Below, piece by piece: positions 51,455 to 60,617 of a stretch of DNA of 64,000 nucleotides (positions are counted from its first letter, which is position 1; each line of letters begins with the position of its first letter). Under the pieces are notes generated by a model, which made no database searches, was not told the origin of the DNA, and was given only the letters and a program-made list of their open reading frames with translations. The translations under genes and the position numbers were made by a program. Origin of the DNA: Rhizobium oryzicola (GTDB lineage Bacteria > Pseudomonadota > Alphaproteobacteria > Rhizobiales > Rhizobiaceae). The stretch spans positions 62,001 to 126,000 of the forward strand of contig NZ_JAUKWQ010000013.1 in the NCBI RefSeq assembly GCF_030504645.1. Direction: 5' to 3'.

Positions 51455-53308
51455 GTGACCATCGAGAATTCGAATGGCGCGCGGAAGCTATCGGCTTCGC
51501 TCGCGCATGTTCATGCCGCAGGCTGGGGAAAAGGCCTGTCGATCCTGACCCGTATCACTGTCATGGCGCTTCGCCATCCCTGGCAGTCGGCGGCCGCCAT
51601 CGGTGCAACCTTCATCGCCTCGGCATTTCAGCTGATGATACCCCAGCTTTTGGGGCGCGCGGTGGATGAAGCGCAGGGTATCACGAATGGCGGGTCAGCC
51701 GCCGCGGTTGCCCAGGATGCGCTGCTGGCGACAGCGCTGCTGCTGCTCGGTGCCAGCATCCTGCGCGGCCTCTTCACCATGGTGCAGAACTATTATAGCG
51801 AAGCCGTCGGCCACCACATCGGCTATGAGCTGCGGCTTGCGTGCTATGAGAAGATCCAGCGCCTCTCCTTCAGCTTTCACGACGGCGTCCATTCCGGCGA
51901 TCTCATCACGATAGTGCTGCTCGACCTCGAAGGCGTGCGCATGTATTTCTCCACGGCCTTCGTGCGCCTGTTCTTCCTCTCCGTGCTGATCGGCATTGGC
52001 GCTTATCTGATGATCTCGACCGATCTGGTGCTGGGTCTATTGGCGCTGAGCTTCGTTCCCTTCGTCGGTTGGCGGTCGTCCGTGACGCAGCTCCGGCTGC
52101 GCGCCACCTGGCTCGACCTGCAGGAACGCCTGCAGGTGCTGACACGGGTCATGGAAGAAAACCTCGGCGGCATCCGCGTCGTGCGCGCCTTTGCGGCGCA
52201 GGATCATGAGATGGACAAGTTCGAGGCCGCCTCGCGCAACGCCCTCAACCTCGCCCATCAGCGCGTCGGCATCCGCGTGGCCAATACCAGCGCCATGACG
52301 TTCTCCTTCTTCGCCGCCATGGGCCTCGTGCTGTGGGTTGGCGGCGGCAAGGTGATGAGCGGCGAAATCACAGTGGGCACACTGGCGTCTTTCCTCACCT
52401 TCATGACCATTCTGCAAATGCCGGTGCGCCAGCTTGGCCTGATGGTCAACGCCTTCGCTCGTGCCTCCACCTGCGGTGCCCGCCTGTTCGGTCTGCTGGA
52501 TCTTGAAATCGCCGTCCGCGACGATGAAAAGGCTGCCGACCTGACGGTTACCGAAGGCACGCTGCGCTTCAACAATGTCAGCTTCGCCTATCCCTCCGCT
52601 CCCGAGCAAAACGTCCTTCAGGATGTCAACTTTGAAGCACGACGTGGGGAGACAATCGGTATCGTCGGACCACCCGGTTCCGGCAAATCGACGCTCGCGC
52701 ATCTCATTCCGCGCTTCTACGATGTGACGGGCGGCAGCATTACCATCGACGGGCAGGATATTCGCAAGATTCGCCTGAAATCACTGCGCCGCTCTGTGGT
52801 GGTCGTTCAACAGGACTCCTTCCTGTTCACGACGACCATCGAAAACAACATCGCCTATGGCGACCCTTGGGCCAAGGAACAGAACATCGCGCGAGCGAGC
52901 GAAAGCGCGCAGCTGCATAACTATGTCCTCGGCCTTCCCTCCGCCTACGGCACCGTGGTCGGAGAGCGCGGCGTGTCACTATCCGGTGGTCAACGCCAAC
53001 GCCTCTCGATCGCGCGTGCCCTGATGTTGAAGCCGACGGTCATGGTTTTCGATGACTCCACCGCCGCCATTGATGCCGGCACGGAACAGCGCATCCGCAG
53101 CGCCATGCGCCGCTATGCCTCCGATCGTGTCACCATCATCGTGGCACACCGTCTGAGCTCACTGATGCATGCGGACCGCATTCTGTTTATCGAAGGTGGA
53201 CAGATCGTCGAACAGGGCACGCATGAAGAACTGTTGGCCATGGGAGGGCGTTACCGGGCACTGTATGATCTGCAGATCCGCCCCGATGACGATGCAATGA
53301 GCGCATGA
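51455..53308 (+). CDS. ABC half-transporter (exporter type), degenerate ATP-site subunit
   Basis: The 617-aa protein has six transmembrane helices (about residues 45-330) fused to an ABC domain with Walker A GPPGSGKSTLAH near 407, canonical signature LSGGQRQRLSIARA near 509 and an altered Walker B VMVFDDSTAAID near 532, where Asp replaces the catalytic Glu. The H-loop His is present (IVAHRLSS). With the next gene it should form an asymmetric heterodimer. The start is a GTG at 51455 with poor ribosome binding site; Met37 is an alternative. The substrate may be a lipid or drug. Confidence 0.9.
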   Translation: MTIENSNGARKLSASLAHVHAAGWGKGLSILTRITVMALRHPWQSAAAIGATFIASAFQLMIPQLLGRAVDEAQGITNGGSAAAVAQDALLATALLLLGASILRGLFTMVQNYYSEAVGHHIGYELRLACYEKIQRLSFSFHDGVHSGDLITIVLLDLEGVRMYFSTAFVRLFFLSVLIGIGAYLMISTDLVLGLLALSFVPFVGWRSSVTQLRLRATWLDLQERLQVLTRVMEENLGGIRVVRAFAAQDHEMDKFEAASRNALNLAHQRVGIRVANTSAMTFSFFAAMGLVLWVGGGKVMSGEITVGTLASFLTFMTILQMPVRQLGLMVNAFARASTCGARLFGLLDLEIAVRDDEKAADLTVTEGTLRFNNVSFAYPSAPEQNVLQDVNFEARRGETIGIVGPPGSGKSTLAHLIPRFYDVTGGSITIDGQDIRKIRLKSLRRSVVVVQQDSFLFTTTIENNIAYGDPWAKEQNIARASESAQLHNYVLGLPSAYGTVVGERGVSLSGGQRQRLSIARALMLKPTVMVFDDSTAAIDAGTEQRIRSAMRRYASDRVTIIVAHRLSSLMHADRILFIEGGQIVEQGTHEELLAMGGRYRALYDLQIRPDDDAMSA

Positions 53309-53322
53309 GGGAGGACACTGTC

Positions 53323-55221
53323 ATGGCCGAGGAGCTGGAAACGGAACGCGCCGATGTGCGCGAAGATGGCCGCCGCCCGCCCCGCGCGGTGGTCGGCTCG
53401 CACCGCATTGAAGAGGAAATCTTCGGCAAGGTGTTCGACAAAAACATCGTCAGCCGGATCTGGGCCTTTGTGGACCCTTACAAGACCAAGGTGATGTGGG
53501 CTGTGGTCGCAGTCCTCATCTTCACCGCCATGCAGCTCTTGATCCCGCTCATCATCCGCTACGCCATCGACCATGGCATGCAGACCGGTGGCAACCACTC
53601 GGCACTGGTCTATGCCATTGGTGCGTTCCTTGCGGCGATCTCCGTGAATTTTGCGGCGAGCTACGCGCAGGAAACGCTGGTTGGCAATGTCGCGGAAGAT
53701 GTGCTCTTCGATATCCGCAAGGCCATGTTCAGCCATCTGCAGCGGGTGTCGCTGTCCTTCATGGACAAGACGGAAGTAGGACGCCTGATGTCGCGCCTGC
53801 AGGGCGACGTCAATTCCATGCAGGAATTCCTGGAAACCTCGGTTCTTTCCGTCGGCGATATCACGCTTTTGATCGGCATCGTGGTCGTGATGCTCTACCT
53901 CGATTTCGGCCTTGGCCTGCTGACGCTCTCCGCCCTGCCGGTGCTGTTCATCGTGCGCATTTTCTGGCTGCCGCGGGCGCGCAAATCCTTCATGGCGGCC
54001 CATGAAACCAATTCCATCACCAGCGGCGCACTGGCGGAAGCCATCCATGGCGTGCGGGCTGTACAGAGCATGAACCGCCAGCCGGTCAATTTCATGCTGT
54101 TCGATGAGAAGGCTGGCGCCAATCTGCGCACGCATCTGACCGCCGCACGCTATGCGCAGGTAATGGTGCCGATCGTCGATACGCTGACGGGGATTGCCAT
54201 GGCGCTGGTCATCGTGGTGGGCGGTGCGCGCGTGCTGGGCCGCGCCCTCGACGTCGGCGTAATGGTCGCCTTCCTTTTCTACATCCAGCGTTTCTTCGAC
54301 CCCATCCGTTCGCTCACACTGCAATATTCGGTCATGCAGCGCGCCATGGCTTCCGGCCAGCGGCTGACCGATGTGCTCGACGTGAAGGTGGATATCAAGG
54401 ATGCGCCGAATGCCAAGGTTCTGCCTGCGGACATGGACGGCTCGGTGGAGTTCCGCGATGTCGTGTTTGGCTATAACCCGAAGCATCCGGTCCTGAAGAA
54501 TGTAAGCTTCAAGGTCAATCCGGGCGAGACAGTCGCTCTCGTTGGCCCCACGGGCTCCGGCAAGTCCAGCTGCATGTCGCTGATCCATCGCTTCTACGAT
54601 GTGCAGCAGGGACAGGTGCTGGTGGGCGGCCATGACGTGCGAGACCTGACGCAGGATTCGCTCGGTCGTCAGATCGCCATGGTCTTACAGGAACCCTTCC
54701 TGTTTACCGGCAGCGTGTTTGAGAACATCCGCTACCAGCGCACCGATGCGACCCGTGAGCAGGTCATCGAAGCGGCAAAAGCCGTCGGCGCACATGATTT
54801 CATCATGCGTCTGCCTGACGGTTATGACAGCATCTTGGGACAGCGCGGTGGCAATCTCTCGCTCGGACAGCGGCAGCTGATCAGCTTCGCACGCGCCCTG
54901 GTGGCTGATGCGAAAATCCTCGTTCTGGACGAGGCAACCGCCAATATCGACAGCTACACGGAAATGCTGATTCAGAAGGCGTTGGTGAAACTGCTGGAAG
55001 GCAGAACGGGCCTCGTGATTGCCCACCGTCTGGCCACCATCCGCGAAGCTGATCGCATCATCGTCCTGCAGAACGGCGAACTGGTCGAAAGCGGCAACCA
55101 CGCAGAACTCATGAGGAATGAAAAACTCTACGCCAAGCTCTACAACCTCAACTACGCGTCCTTCGACGACATCCCTGATCAGCTAGTCGAGGAAGCAGCG
55201 TCCACATCGTCCCGAACCTGA
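53323..55221 (+). CDS. ABC half-transporter (exporter type), catalytic subunit
   Basis: The 632-aa partner has six helices (about residues 55-345) and an ABC domain with Walker A GPTGSGKSSCMS near 408, a non-canonical signature LSLGQRQLISFARA near 512, canonical Walker B LVLDEATANID near 536 and H-loop VIAHRLAT. Its altered signature faces the degenerate Walker B of the upstream subunit. GGAGG lies 9 nt before the ATG at 53323; an earlier ATG at 53305 overlaps the upstream stop but is less well placed. Confidence 0.92.
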   Translation: MAEELETERADVREDGRRPPRAVVGSHRIEEEIFGKVFDKNIVSRIWAFVDPYKTKVMWAVVAVLIFTAMQLLIPLIIRYAIDHGMQTGGNHSALVYAIGAFLAAISVNFAASYAQETLVGNVAEDVLFDIRKAMFSHLQRVSLSFMDKTEVGRLMSRLQGDVNSMQEFLETSVLSVGDITLLIGIVVVMLYLDFGLGLLTLSALPVLFIVRIFWLPRARKSFMAAHETNSITSGALAEAIHGVRAVQSMNRQPVNFMLFDEKAGANLRTHLTAARYAQVMVPIVDTLTGIAMALVIVVGGARVLGRALDVGVMVAFLFYIQRFFDPIRSLTLQYSVMQRAMASGQRLTDVLDVKVDIKDAPNAKVLPADMDGSVEFRDVVFGYNPKHPVLKNVSFKVNPGETVALVGPTGSGKSSCMSLIHRFYDVQQGQVLVGGHDVRDLTQDSLGRQIAMVLQEPFLFTGSVFENIRYQRTDATREQVIEAAKAVGAHDFIMRLPDGYDSILGQRGGNLSLGQRQLISFARALVADAKILVLDEATANIDSYTEMLIQKALVKLLEGRTGLVIAHRLATIREADRIIVLQNGELVESGNHAELMRNEKLYAKLYNLNYASFDDIPDQLVEEAASTSSRT

Positions 55222-55274
55222 GCTGGAACTCGCTCTTGTCGCCCGCGTTTGCTTTCGAAAGAAAGGAGACAATC

Positions 55275-55466
55275 ATGGCTCATGACGAAGACAAGCAGGC
55301 GCAGAAGGCCGTCGAAAAGGGCGATGTTCTGGATGCAACTCAGAAAGGAACGCCAGCGGCCGGCCCTCACGCGCGCGAGCAGCTGACGGACCACGACAAG
55401 ACACCCGGCACCGGATCCCTTCCGGGCTCCGGGCAAGGCAGCGAAACCGATCCTGGCACGGGCTGA
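55275..55466 (+). CDS. Small hydrophilic protein of unknown function
   Basis: The 63-aa product begins MAHDEDKQAQKAVEKGDVLD and is rich in Gly, Asp, Thr and Pro with no Cys, Trp or hydrophobic segment, so it is probably disordered. GGAG lies 8 nt before the ATG at 55275; the upstream 13 codons have no such site. I recognise no family. The composition resembles small stress-type proteins. Confidence 0.65.
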   Translation: MAHDEDKQAQKAVEKGDVLDATQKGTPAAGPHAREQLTDHDKTPGTGSLPGSGQGSETDPGTG

Positions 55467-55555
55467 TCGGTAGTCGGCCGATCTCTCTGCGGCACAGTGC
55501 CTCTTGTCCTGAAATCCGTCGAAGGCTAACACCTTCGTAGATAAACGACGGATCC

Positions 55556-55951
55556 ATGATGACGGACGAGACAATCACGCTTTACGAGGCGATCGGTGGC
55601 GATGACACGGTGAGAGCGCTGACCCGCCGCTTTTACGAGCTGATGGACCAATTGCCGGAAGCGGCACGCTGCCGGGCCATTCACCCCACCGATCTCTCAG
55701 GCAGTGAAGCCAAGCTTTACGATTACCTCACCGGCTATCTCGGCGGTCCTCCCGTCTATGTCGAGAAATACGGCCACCCCCGGCTTCGCTCGCGTCATTT
55801 CGGTGCCCCCATCGGTTCGTCTGAGCGTGACGAATGGCTGCTCTGCTTCTCACGCGCGATGGAACACACCATCGCCAATCCGAAACTGCGGGAGATCATC
55901 TGGGCGCCAATCGAGCGCCTGGCCCATCATATGCAGAACCGGGAGGAATAA
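55556..55951 (+). CDS. Group II truncated haemoglobin
   Basis: The 131-aa globin opens LYEAIGGDDTVRALTRRFYELM, with PPVYVEKYGHPRLRSRHFGAPI holding the proximal His and ERDEWLLCFSRAMEHT holding the Trp typical of group II (TrHbO). Such proteins bind O2 or NO and protect respiration. The second ATG at 55559 is an alternative start. It overlaps the next gene (TAATG). Confidence 0.92.
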   Translation: MMTDETITLYEAIGGDDTVRALTRRFYELMDQLPEAARCRAIHPTDLSGSEAKLYDYLTGYLGGPPVYVEKYGHPRLRSRHFGAPIGSSERDEWLLCFSRAMEHTIANPKLREIIWAPIERLAHHMQNREE

Positions 55952-56328
55952 TGTCGTCCCCGCAAATGATCTTCCGAGTCCTTCTCCTGCTGGCCGGTCT
56001 TCTGGGTGCTGCAGGTGTGGCATTGGCCGCAGCGGCAAGTCACGGGGGCGATACACGATTATTGGGATCGGCCTCTGCCATGTGCCTTGCGCATGCACCT
56101 GTTCTGCTGGGTCTTTATCTGGCTCAAAACCGTTTACGAACCGCCCTGCCTGCAGGCCTATTGCTGGGGCTAGGTACACTTCTGTTTACCGCCGACCTCC
56201 TGATGCGTCATTTTACTGAGAACGGTGCCTTTCCGCTCGCGGCACCCAGCGGGGGCCTTCTGATGATCGGTGGATGGCTGATGCTGGCTCTCGGCGCATT
56301 TTTCCCCGTTCAAAATCAAAGAAACTGA
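55951..56328 (+). CDS. DUF423 family membrane protein
   Basis: The 125-aa protein has four hydrophobic helices and the DUF423 pattern (LLAGLLGAAGVALAAAASH at the N-terminus, LLFTADLLMRHF and SGGLLMIGGWLMLALGAFF near the end). It is translationally coupled to the truncated haemoglobin. The function is unknown. Confidence 0.85.
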   Translation: MSSPQMIFRVLLLLAGLLGAAGVALAAAASHGGDTRLLGSASAMCLAHAPVLLGLYLAQNRLRTALPAGLLLGLGTLLFTADLLMRHFTENGAFPLAAPSGGLLMIGGWLMLALGAFFPVQNQRN

Positions 56329-56412
56329 ATTCTTATCAGAATTTACGCAACTCGAACGGTTGATTAGTCAAACCACATGGTCGATGATGTTGCAGACCAT
56401 GGAGGGTATGGC

Positions 56413-57444
56413 ATGGCGCAGCGTGGACCTCTTGCAGATACGCAGCACTGGATGCGCTATATTCTGGCGCCGCAACCGTCGTTCCTGCGCGGTCAGTTGA
56501 TCGCGGCCTTATGCGTTCTGGCGTCAGTGTTGGTGCGTTCCGTGTTGACCACGGTGATGGTGGGGGCGCCCTTCATAACCTTTTTCCCATCGGTGCTGAT
56601 CGCATCGACCTTTGGCGGTCGGGCGGCAGGTGCGACGGTGGTTGGCGCAGCTGTTGGCCTTGCCTGGATTCGCTGGTTGGCGAACCCGGACCCGCACCTG
56701 GCGAGTGCGAGTGCCGCAACTGCCATGTTCGTCTTCTTTAGCCTGCTCATCATCGCGATCATCCACGCATTCCGGCATCTGCTGAACGCACTTCAACAAG
56801 CTGAAGAGCAGGCCGATGTCATGGCGCGAGAAATGCGCCACCGGGTCGGCAATATCATGCAGCTCGTTCAGGCGATCGCACAGATGACGGCGAGATCAAG
56901 TCCTGAGCCCAAAGATTTCATGCCACGATTTGAAGGACGCTTACGGGCGCTTTCAGAAGCTCATCGTATTTCTGCGGGACGACAGACCCTACCAAACGAT
57001 TTTCGCGGCCTGCTGGAGGCGCTGCTGAGTGCCTATGACCGCGACCGCATTCGATTGACAGGACCGCGGGTCGTCATTGATGAGGAGACCGCACCGCGCT
57101 TGGCATTGGTGATTCACGAACTGGCGACGAACGCGGCGAAGTACGGAAGCCTTTCCACCTCTGATGGACTGATCGAAATCGAATGGTCGCATTCCGAGGA
57201 AGGCATTACGCTGCGTTGGCAGGAAAAATGCGGTCCGCCAGTCACAGCACCTCAACACCGCGGTTTCGGCTCTAAGCTTATTCAGACGGTTCTTTCGCCA
57301 GGCAACGGAAGTGCGAGAATGGACTTTGCCGAAACTGGGCTGGTCTGCACGTTGAAGCTTCCGGCAAAATCACAAGAAGCGCCTGTAATGTCATCGCCGA
57401 TGCCGCGGGAACGGCAAAAGATTGCTTCTGTAGGGCAAGTCTAA
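56413..57444 (+). CDS. HWE-type sensor histidine kinase with DUF4118-like membrane domain
   Basis: The 343-aa protein has four N-terminal membrane helices (about residues 28-127), a short coiled linker, and an HWE/HisKA_2 kinase core: phospho-His at about 143 in EMRHRVGNIMQLVQAI, and VIHELATNAAKYGSLS near 235 as the N-box. The G-box appears reduced to GFGSKLIQTVL. I took the ATG at 56413 with GGAGGG 6 nt upstream. No response regulator is adjacent. Confidence 0.88.
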   Translation: MAQRGPLADTQHWMRYILAPQPSFLRGQLIAALCVLASVLVRSVLTTVMVGAPFITFFPSVLIASTFGGRAAGATVVGAAVGLAWIRWLANPDPHLASASAATAMFVFFSLLIIAIIHAFRHLLNALQQAEEQADVMAREMRHRVGNIMQLVQAIAQMTARSSPEPKDFMPRFEGRLRALSEAHRISAGRQTLPNDFRGLLEALLSAYDRDRIRLTGPRVVIDEETAPRLALVIHELATNAAKYGSLSTSDGLIEIEWSHSEEGITLRWQEKCGPPVTAPQHRGFGSKLIQTVLSPGNGSARMDFAETGLVCTLKLPAKSQEAPVMSSPMPRERQKIASVGQV

Positions 57445-57450
57445 GCAGGC

Positions 57451-58104
57451 CTAACTTGAAGCAGCCGTTACCCCGACATCTCGGATGAGCCGCTCGACAT
57501 AGTCGCTGAGTACCCGAAGCATATCGACCCCTTGAGGATCGCGAAGCCAGAGCATCTGCAGCCCGTCCATGAAGCCGATGATTTCCGCGGAAAGGCAATC
57601 CGGCTTCACATCGGCTCTCACTTCACCTTCGTCAATCCCCTCTCTGAAGGAGCGCGCCAGTTGCTCGCGCAATGTCCTGGCACGTTCAGAAAACCATGCC
57701 GCCGCCGGATGATCCAAGGTCAGGCTTTCTGCATTTAGGATCGCAAATGTACGGACTACCCCAGCCATGGACGTATTCATCCGGGTAATTTCCACAAGAC
57801 CGTTGAGATAGGCCTTCCAATGGAGTGGCATGGCGCCGATCAGCGTCGCACTATCCATATCTCGCTTGTCGAGGATTGCGAGAAGCAGATGAACCTTGCT
57901 GGGAAAATAGTGCAGTAAGCCCGGAAGGGAGAGGCCGACATCTTCGGCAATAGCGGCGAAAGACGCGCTTTGATATCCGTCATCGGCAAAACGTTTCATG
58001 GCAGCAGATAGAATGGCCTCGCGCCTCACCTCACCCTTGGGCGACTTTCTGCGGCGCGGCATCTGACTCGCGTCTTGGCGGTACCCCCGATTGCTGCTGT
58101 CCAT
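57451..58104 (-). CDS. TetR family transcriptional regulator
   Basis: The 217-aa protein has the TetR HTH at about residues 28-72 (ILSAAMKRFADDGYQSASF and DVGLSLPGLLHYFPSK) and a C-terminal ligand domain. GGGGGA lies 8 nt upstream of the ATG at 58104; Met15 is an alternative. It is convergent with the kinase and divergent from gntK. The effector and targets are unknown. Confidence 0.88.
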   Translation of the reverse strand: MDSSNRGYRQDASQMPRRRKSPKGEVRREAILSAAMKRFADDGYQSASFAAIAEDVGLSLPGLLHYFPSKVHLLLAILDKRDMDSATLIGAMPLHWKAYLNGLVEITRMNTSMAGVVRTFAILNAESLTLDHPAAAWFSERARTLREQLARSFREGIDEGEVRADVKPDCLSAEIIGFMDGLQMLWLRDPQGVDMLRVLSDYVERLIRDVGVTAASS

Positions 58105-58281
58105 CCGGCGTCCCCCGATTTGACGGATATAATTTAGCGTTTACTCGCAAAACCGCACACACGTCCAGAGGTAGCATAAACTGCAGGGGCATGTGGACCT
58201 TTCCCCTTGCCGCACTAGGCTTTATATCCTCTGCAGTCTTCAGCCCGCCGAGGCCGATGAGCAAAAGGAAATATTTCCACG

Positions 58282-58818
58282 ATGAACAATGCATACCAGG
58301 CAATACGCTGGCCACAGCACATGGTTCTGATGGGGGTTGCGGGCAGCGGCAAATCAACCGTCGGCGAGGCACTGGCCCAAGCGATCACTGCAGTCTATCT
58401 CGATGGAGACGATCTGCATCCCGCCGAGAACATCGCGAAGATGAGTCGCGGCGAACCACTGACGGACGAGGATCGCTGGCCTTGGCTCGCAAAGGTGGGA
58501 CAAAAGCTACACGACAGCACAACAGTGACCATCATCGGATGTTCTGCCCTCAAGCGAATCTACCGCGACAAGATTCGCGAAGAAACCGGCGGCCCGGTGA
58601 CCTTTATCCATCTGTCAGGTTCGCGAGAACTGATTGCATCGCGCATGGGCGCACGCACCGGCCACTTCATGCCGACGACGCTTCTCGACAGCCAGTTCGC
58701 TGCCTTGGAACCTCCGGGTGCAGACGAGGATGCGGTGACTGTCGATATCGACCAGACGCTGCCATCTCTCACGTCGGACATTATACGCAGGCTCCGCGAA
58801 AGAATGCCTCAACCTTAA
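58282..58818 (+). CDS. gntK: Gluconokinase
   Basis: The 178-aa kinase phosphorylates gluconate to 6-phosphogluconate. The P-loop MGVAGSGKSTVGEAL lies near residues 14-28, followed by LDGDDLHPAENIAKMSRGEPLTDEDR and GCSALKRIYRD, all standard for GntK. The 177-bp gap to the divergent TetR gene contains both promoters but no clear box. Confidence 0.93.
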   Translation: MNNAYQAIRWPQHMVLMGVAGSGKSTVGEALAQAITAVYLDGDDLHPAENIAKMSRGEPLTDEDRWPWLAKVGQKLHDSTTVTIIGCSALKRIYRDKIREETGGPVTFIHLSGSRELIASRMGARTGHFMPTTLLDSQFAALEPPGADEDAVTVDIDQTLPSLTSDIIRRLRERMPQP

Positions 58819-58887
58819 GCAAGTTAGACCTTCGGCGAATTGCGCTCTCCCACCCCCTCGCATCACATTGCGAGAAACGGGGGAGCC

Positions 58888-59823
58888 ATGGACGGCGGAC
58901 AAAACAGCGCAGGCGTACCGGTTCGCTTCAAGGCCGCAGACGGGTTTGAACTTGGGGGGGGGTTCTGGCGCGCCGAGATCGCAGGCCATCCCGCGGAAAC
59001 GGTTATCATCAATTCTGCTACATCCGTTAGATGCCGCTATTACGCACGCTTCGCCAGCTATCTCTGCCGCCACGGCTTTAACGTGCTGACCTACGACTAT
59101 CGCGGCATCGGAGCGTCCGGACTCTCCGCTCTCAAGGGCTTTGATGCCGACTGGGCCGATTGGGGCGAAAAAGATTTCGAAGCGGCATTGCAATTTGCAT
59201 TGCTTGAAGCAGCTGGTGCTGACGTTCATGTTGTTGCCCACTCGATCGGTGGCTTTGCGCTGGGCCTCGCATCCTCCAATGTCCGCTTAAAACGCGTCGT
59301 CACCGTCGGCGCGCAATACGCCCACTGGCGGGACTATGCTGCCCATAAGCGGCTGGAGATGATCGCCAAGTGGCACGTAGTGATGCCGCTCCTATCCCAT
59401 ATCTTTGGCTACTTTCCGGCCAAGCGCCTCCGATGGATGGAAGATACACCCAAGGGTGTGGCACTGGATTGGGCGCGGATGGGGCCGCGCTTTGAAGATA
59501 GCTTGCGCAAAGGCCGGCGTGGCCTTGGCCGAACGCCTGCAAACGAACTTGTCAATCGATGTCGGGCCATGAAGGCGGACTTGCTTGCCATCAACATGAC
59601 AGATGATGAGTTCGCGACGCCGGCCGCCGCTGAAAGGTTGCTTCGGTATTTCGAAGGCTGCCACCGCTATCAGTTGCGGATCTCCCCCGATGATATCGGT
59701 GAGCCGATCGGACACTTTGCGTTTTTTCACGACCGGTTCCAGGCATGCCTATGGCCACTCGTGCTCGGCTGGCTGCAGCATCGTAAGGTGCCGGAACCCT
59801 TCCAACCCATCGCATTTTTGTGA
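58888..59823 (+). CDS. Alpha/beta hydrolase of unknown substrate
   Basis: The 311-aa protein is a cytoplasmic alpha/beta hydrolase with nucleophile elbow HSIGG near residue 119 (VVAHSIGGFALGLAS), FNVLTYDYRGIGASGLS near 70 and a C-terminal His in IGHFAFF near 278. GGGGGAG precedes the ATG at 58888. A run of nine G (58954-58962) lies in codons for LGGGF. I cannot say what it hydrolyses. Confidence 0.85.
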   Translation: MDGGQNSAGVPVRFKAADGFELGGGFWRAEIAGHPAETVIINSATSVRCRYYARFASYLCRHGFNVLTYDYRGIGASGLSALKGFDADWADWGEKDFEAALQFALLEAAGADVHVVAHSIGGFALGLASSNVRLKRVVTVGAQYAHWRDYAAHKRLEMIAKWHVVMPLLSHIFGYFPAKRLRWMEDTPKGVALDWARMGPRFEDSLRKGRRGLGRTPANELVNRCRAMKADLLAINMTDDEFATPAAAERLLRYFEGCHRYQLRISPDDIGEPIGHFAFFHDRFQACLWPLVLGWLQHRKVPEPFQPIAFL

Positions 59824-59906
59824 CCAGCACCATTTAGAAGACTGCGCTTGTGGCACGCCTTCAATGATTGTATGGAAGTGTATGCCGATGTTGACAGGGA
59901 TGGTCT

Positions 59907-60578
59907 ATGGTTGCGAAACCGGCAGGCGAAAGCATTGCGCATAAGGTGGAACGGCAACTGAGAAGCGATATCCTCAGCCTCGCCCTGCCGCCTGGCGCAC
60001 GAATCTCCGAACAGGAAATAGGCGAGCTATACGGTTCCTCCCGCCAGCCGGGTCGTGAAGCGCTGATTTCACTCGCCAAGAGCCGCTTGGTGGAAATTCT
60101 GCCGCAGCGCGGTGCCGTCATCGCGCGCATTTCGGTCTCGAAGCTTATGCAGGCTGCCTTCGTCCGCGAAACCATCGAAAAGGCTGTCGCCAAGGCAGCC
60201 TGTAATTCCTTCCATTTCCATGCACGCAGCCGGCTGGACGATTGCCTAGTTGAGCAGGAAAGGGCAGCGCTAGCAGGCGACAGGACGACCTTCCGCCGCT
60301 TCGATGATCTCTTTCATCGTCTTCTGGCCGAGGGTGCCGGCCTTCCCATGGCCTGGACAGTGGTGGAGGATCTCAAGGCCCATATCGATCGGGCCTGTTG
60401 TCTTTCTCTTCGCAATGCGGAGGCGCTACAGCGGCTGGTAGCCGAACACCGGGCCATCCTTGCGGCCATTGATGCCCGCGACGTCAGCGCAGCCGAACAG
60501 GCGCTGAACCTTCACCTTTCGGACCTGTTGCGCGACCTGCCCCGACTTGAAGCGCAGCACCCGGATCTTTTCGAATAA
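59907..60578 (+). CDS. GntR family (FCD) regulator of kduID
   Basis: The 223-aa regulator has a winged HTH (LPPGARISEQEIGELYGSS and QPGREALISLAKSRLVEI) and an FCD-type ligand domain. The HTH has GSSRQPGREAL where SRTPVREAL is usual. It sits 39 bp before kduI and so probably regulates it, perhaps with ATTGTATGGAAGTGTATG-like sequence at 59866-59884 as a site. Confidence 0.88.
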   Translation: MVAKPAGESIAHKVERQLRSDILSLALPPGARISEQEIGELYGSSRQPGREALISLAKSRLVEILPQRGAVIARISVSKLMQAAFVRETIEKAVAKAACNSFHFHARSRLDDCLVEQERAALAGDRTTFRRFDDLFHRLLAEGAGLPMAWTVVEDLKAHIDRACCLSLRNAEALQRLVAEHRAILAAIDARDVSAAEQALNLHLSDLLRDLPRLEAQHPDLFE

Positions 60579-60617
60579 CCCATCCTGTCCAGACATCAAT
60601 CACAGGGAGTGAGACAA

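Noticed and set aside
53251..54633. 460-codon minus frame over the second ABC gene
   Set aside because: His/Asp-rich antisense composition with no family resemblance.
59893..59898. TTGACA just before the kduID GntR gene as a -35 box
   Set aside because: The start codon lies only 8 nt downstream, leaving no room for a -10 box and transcript start for this gene.
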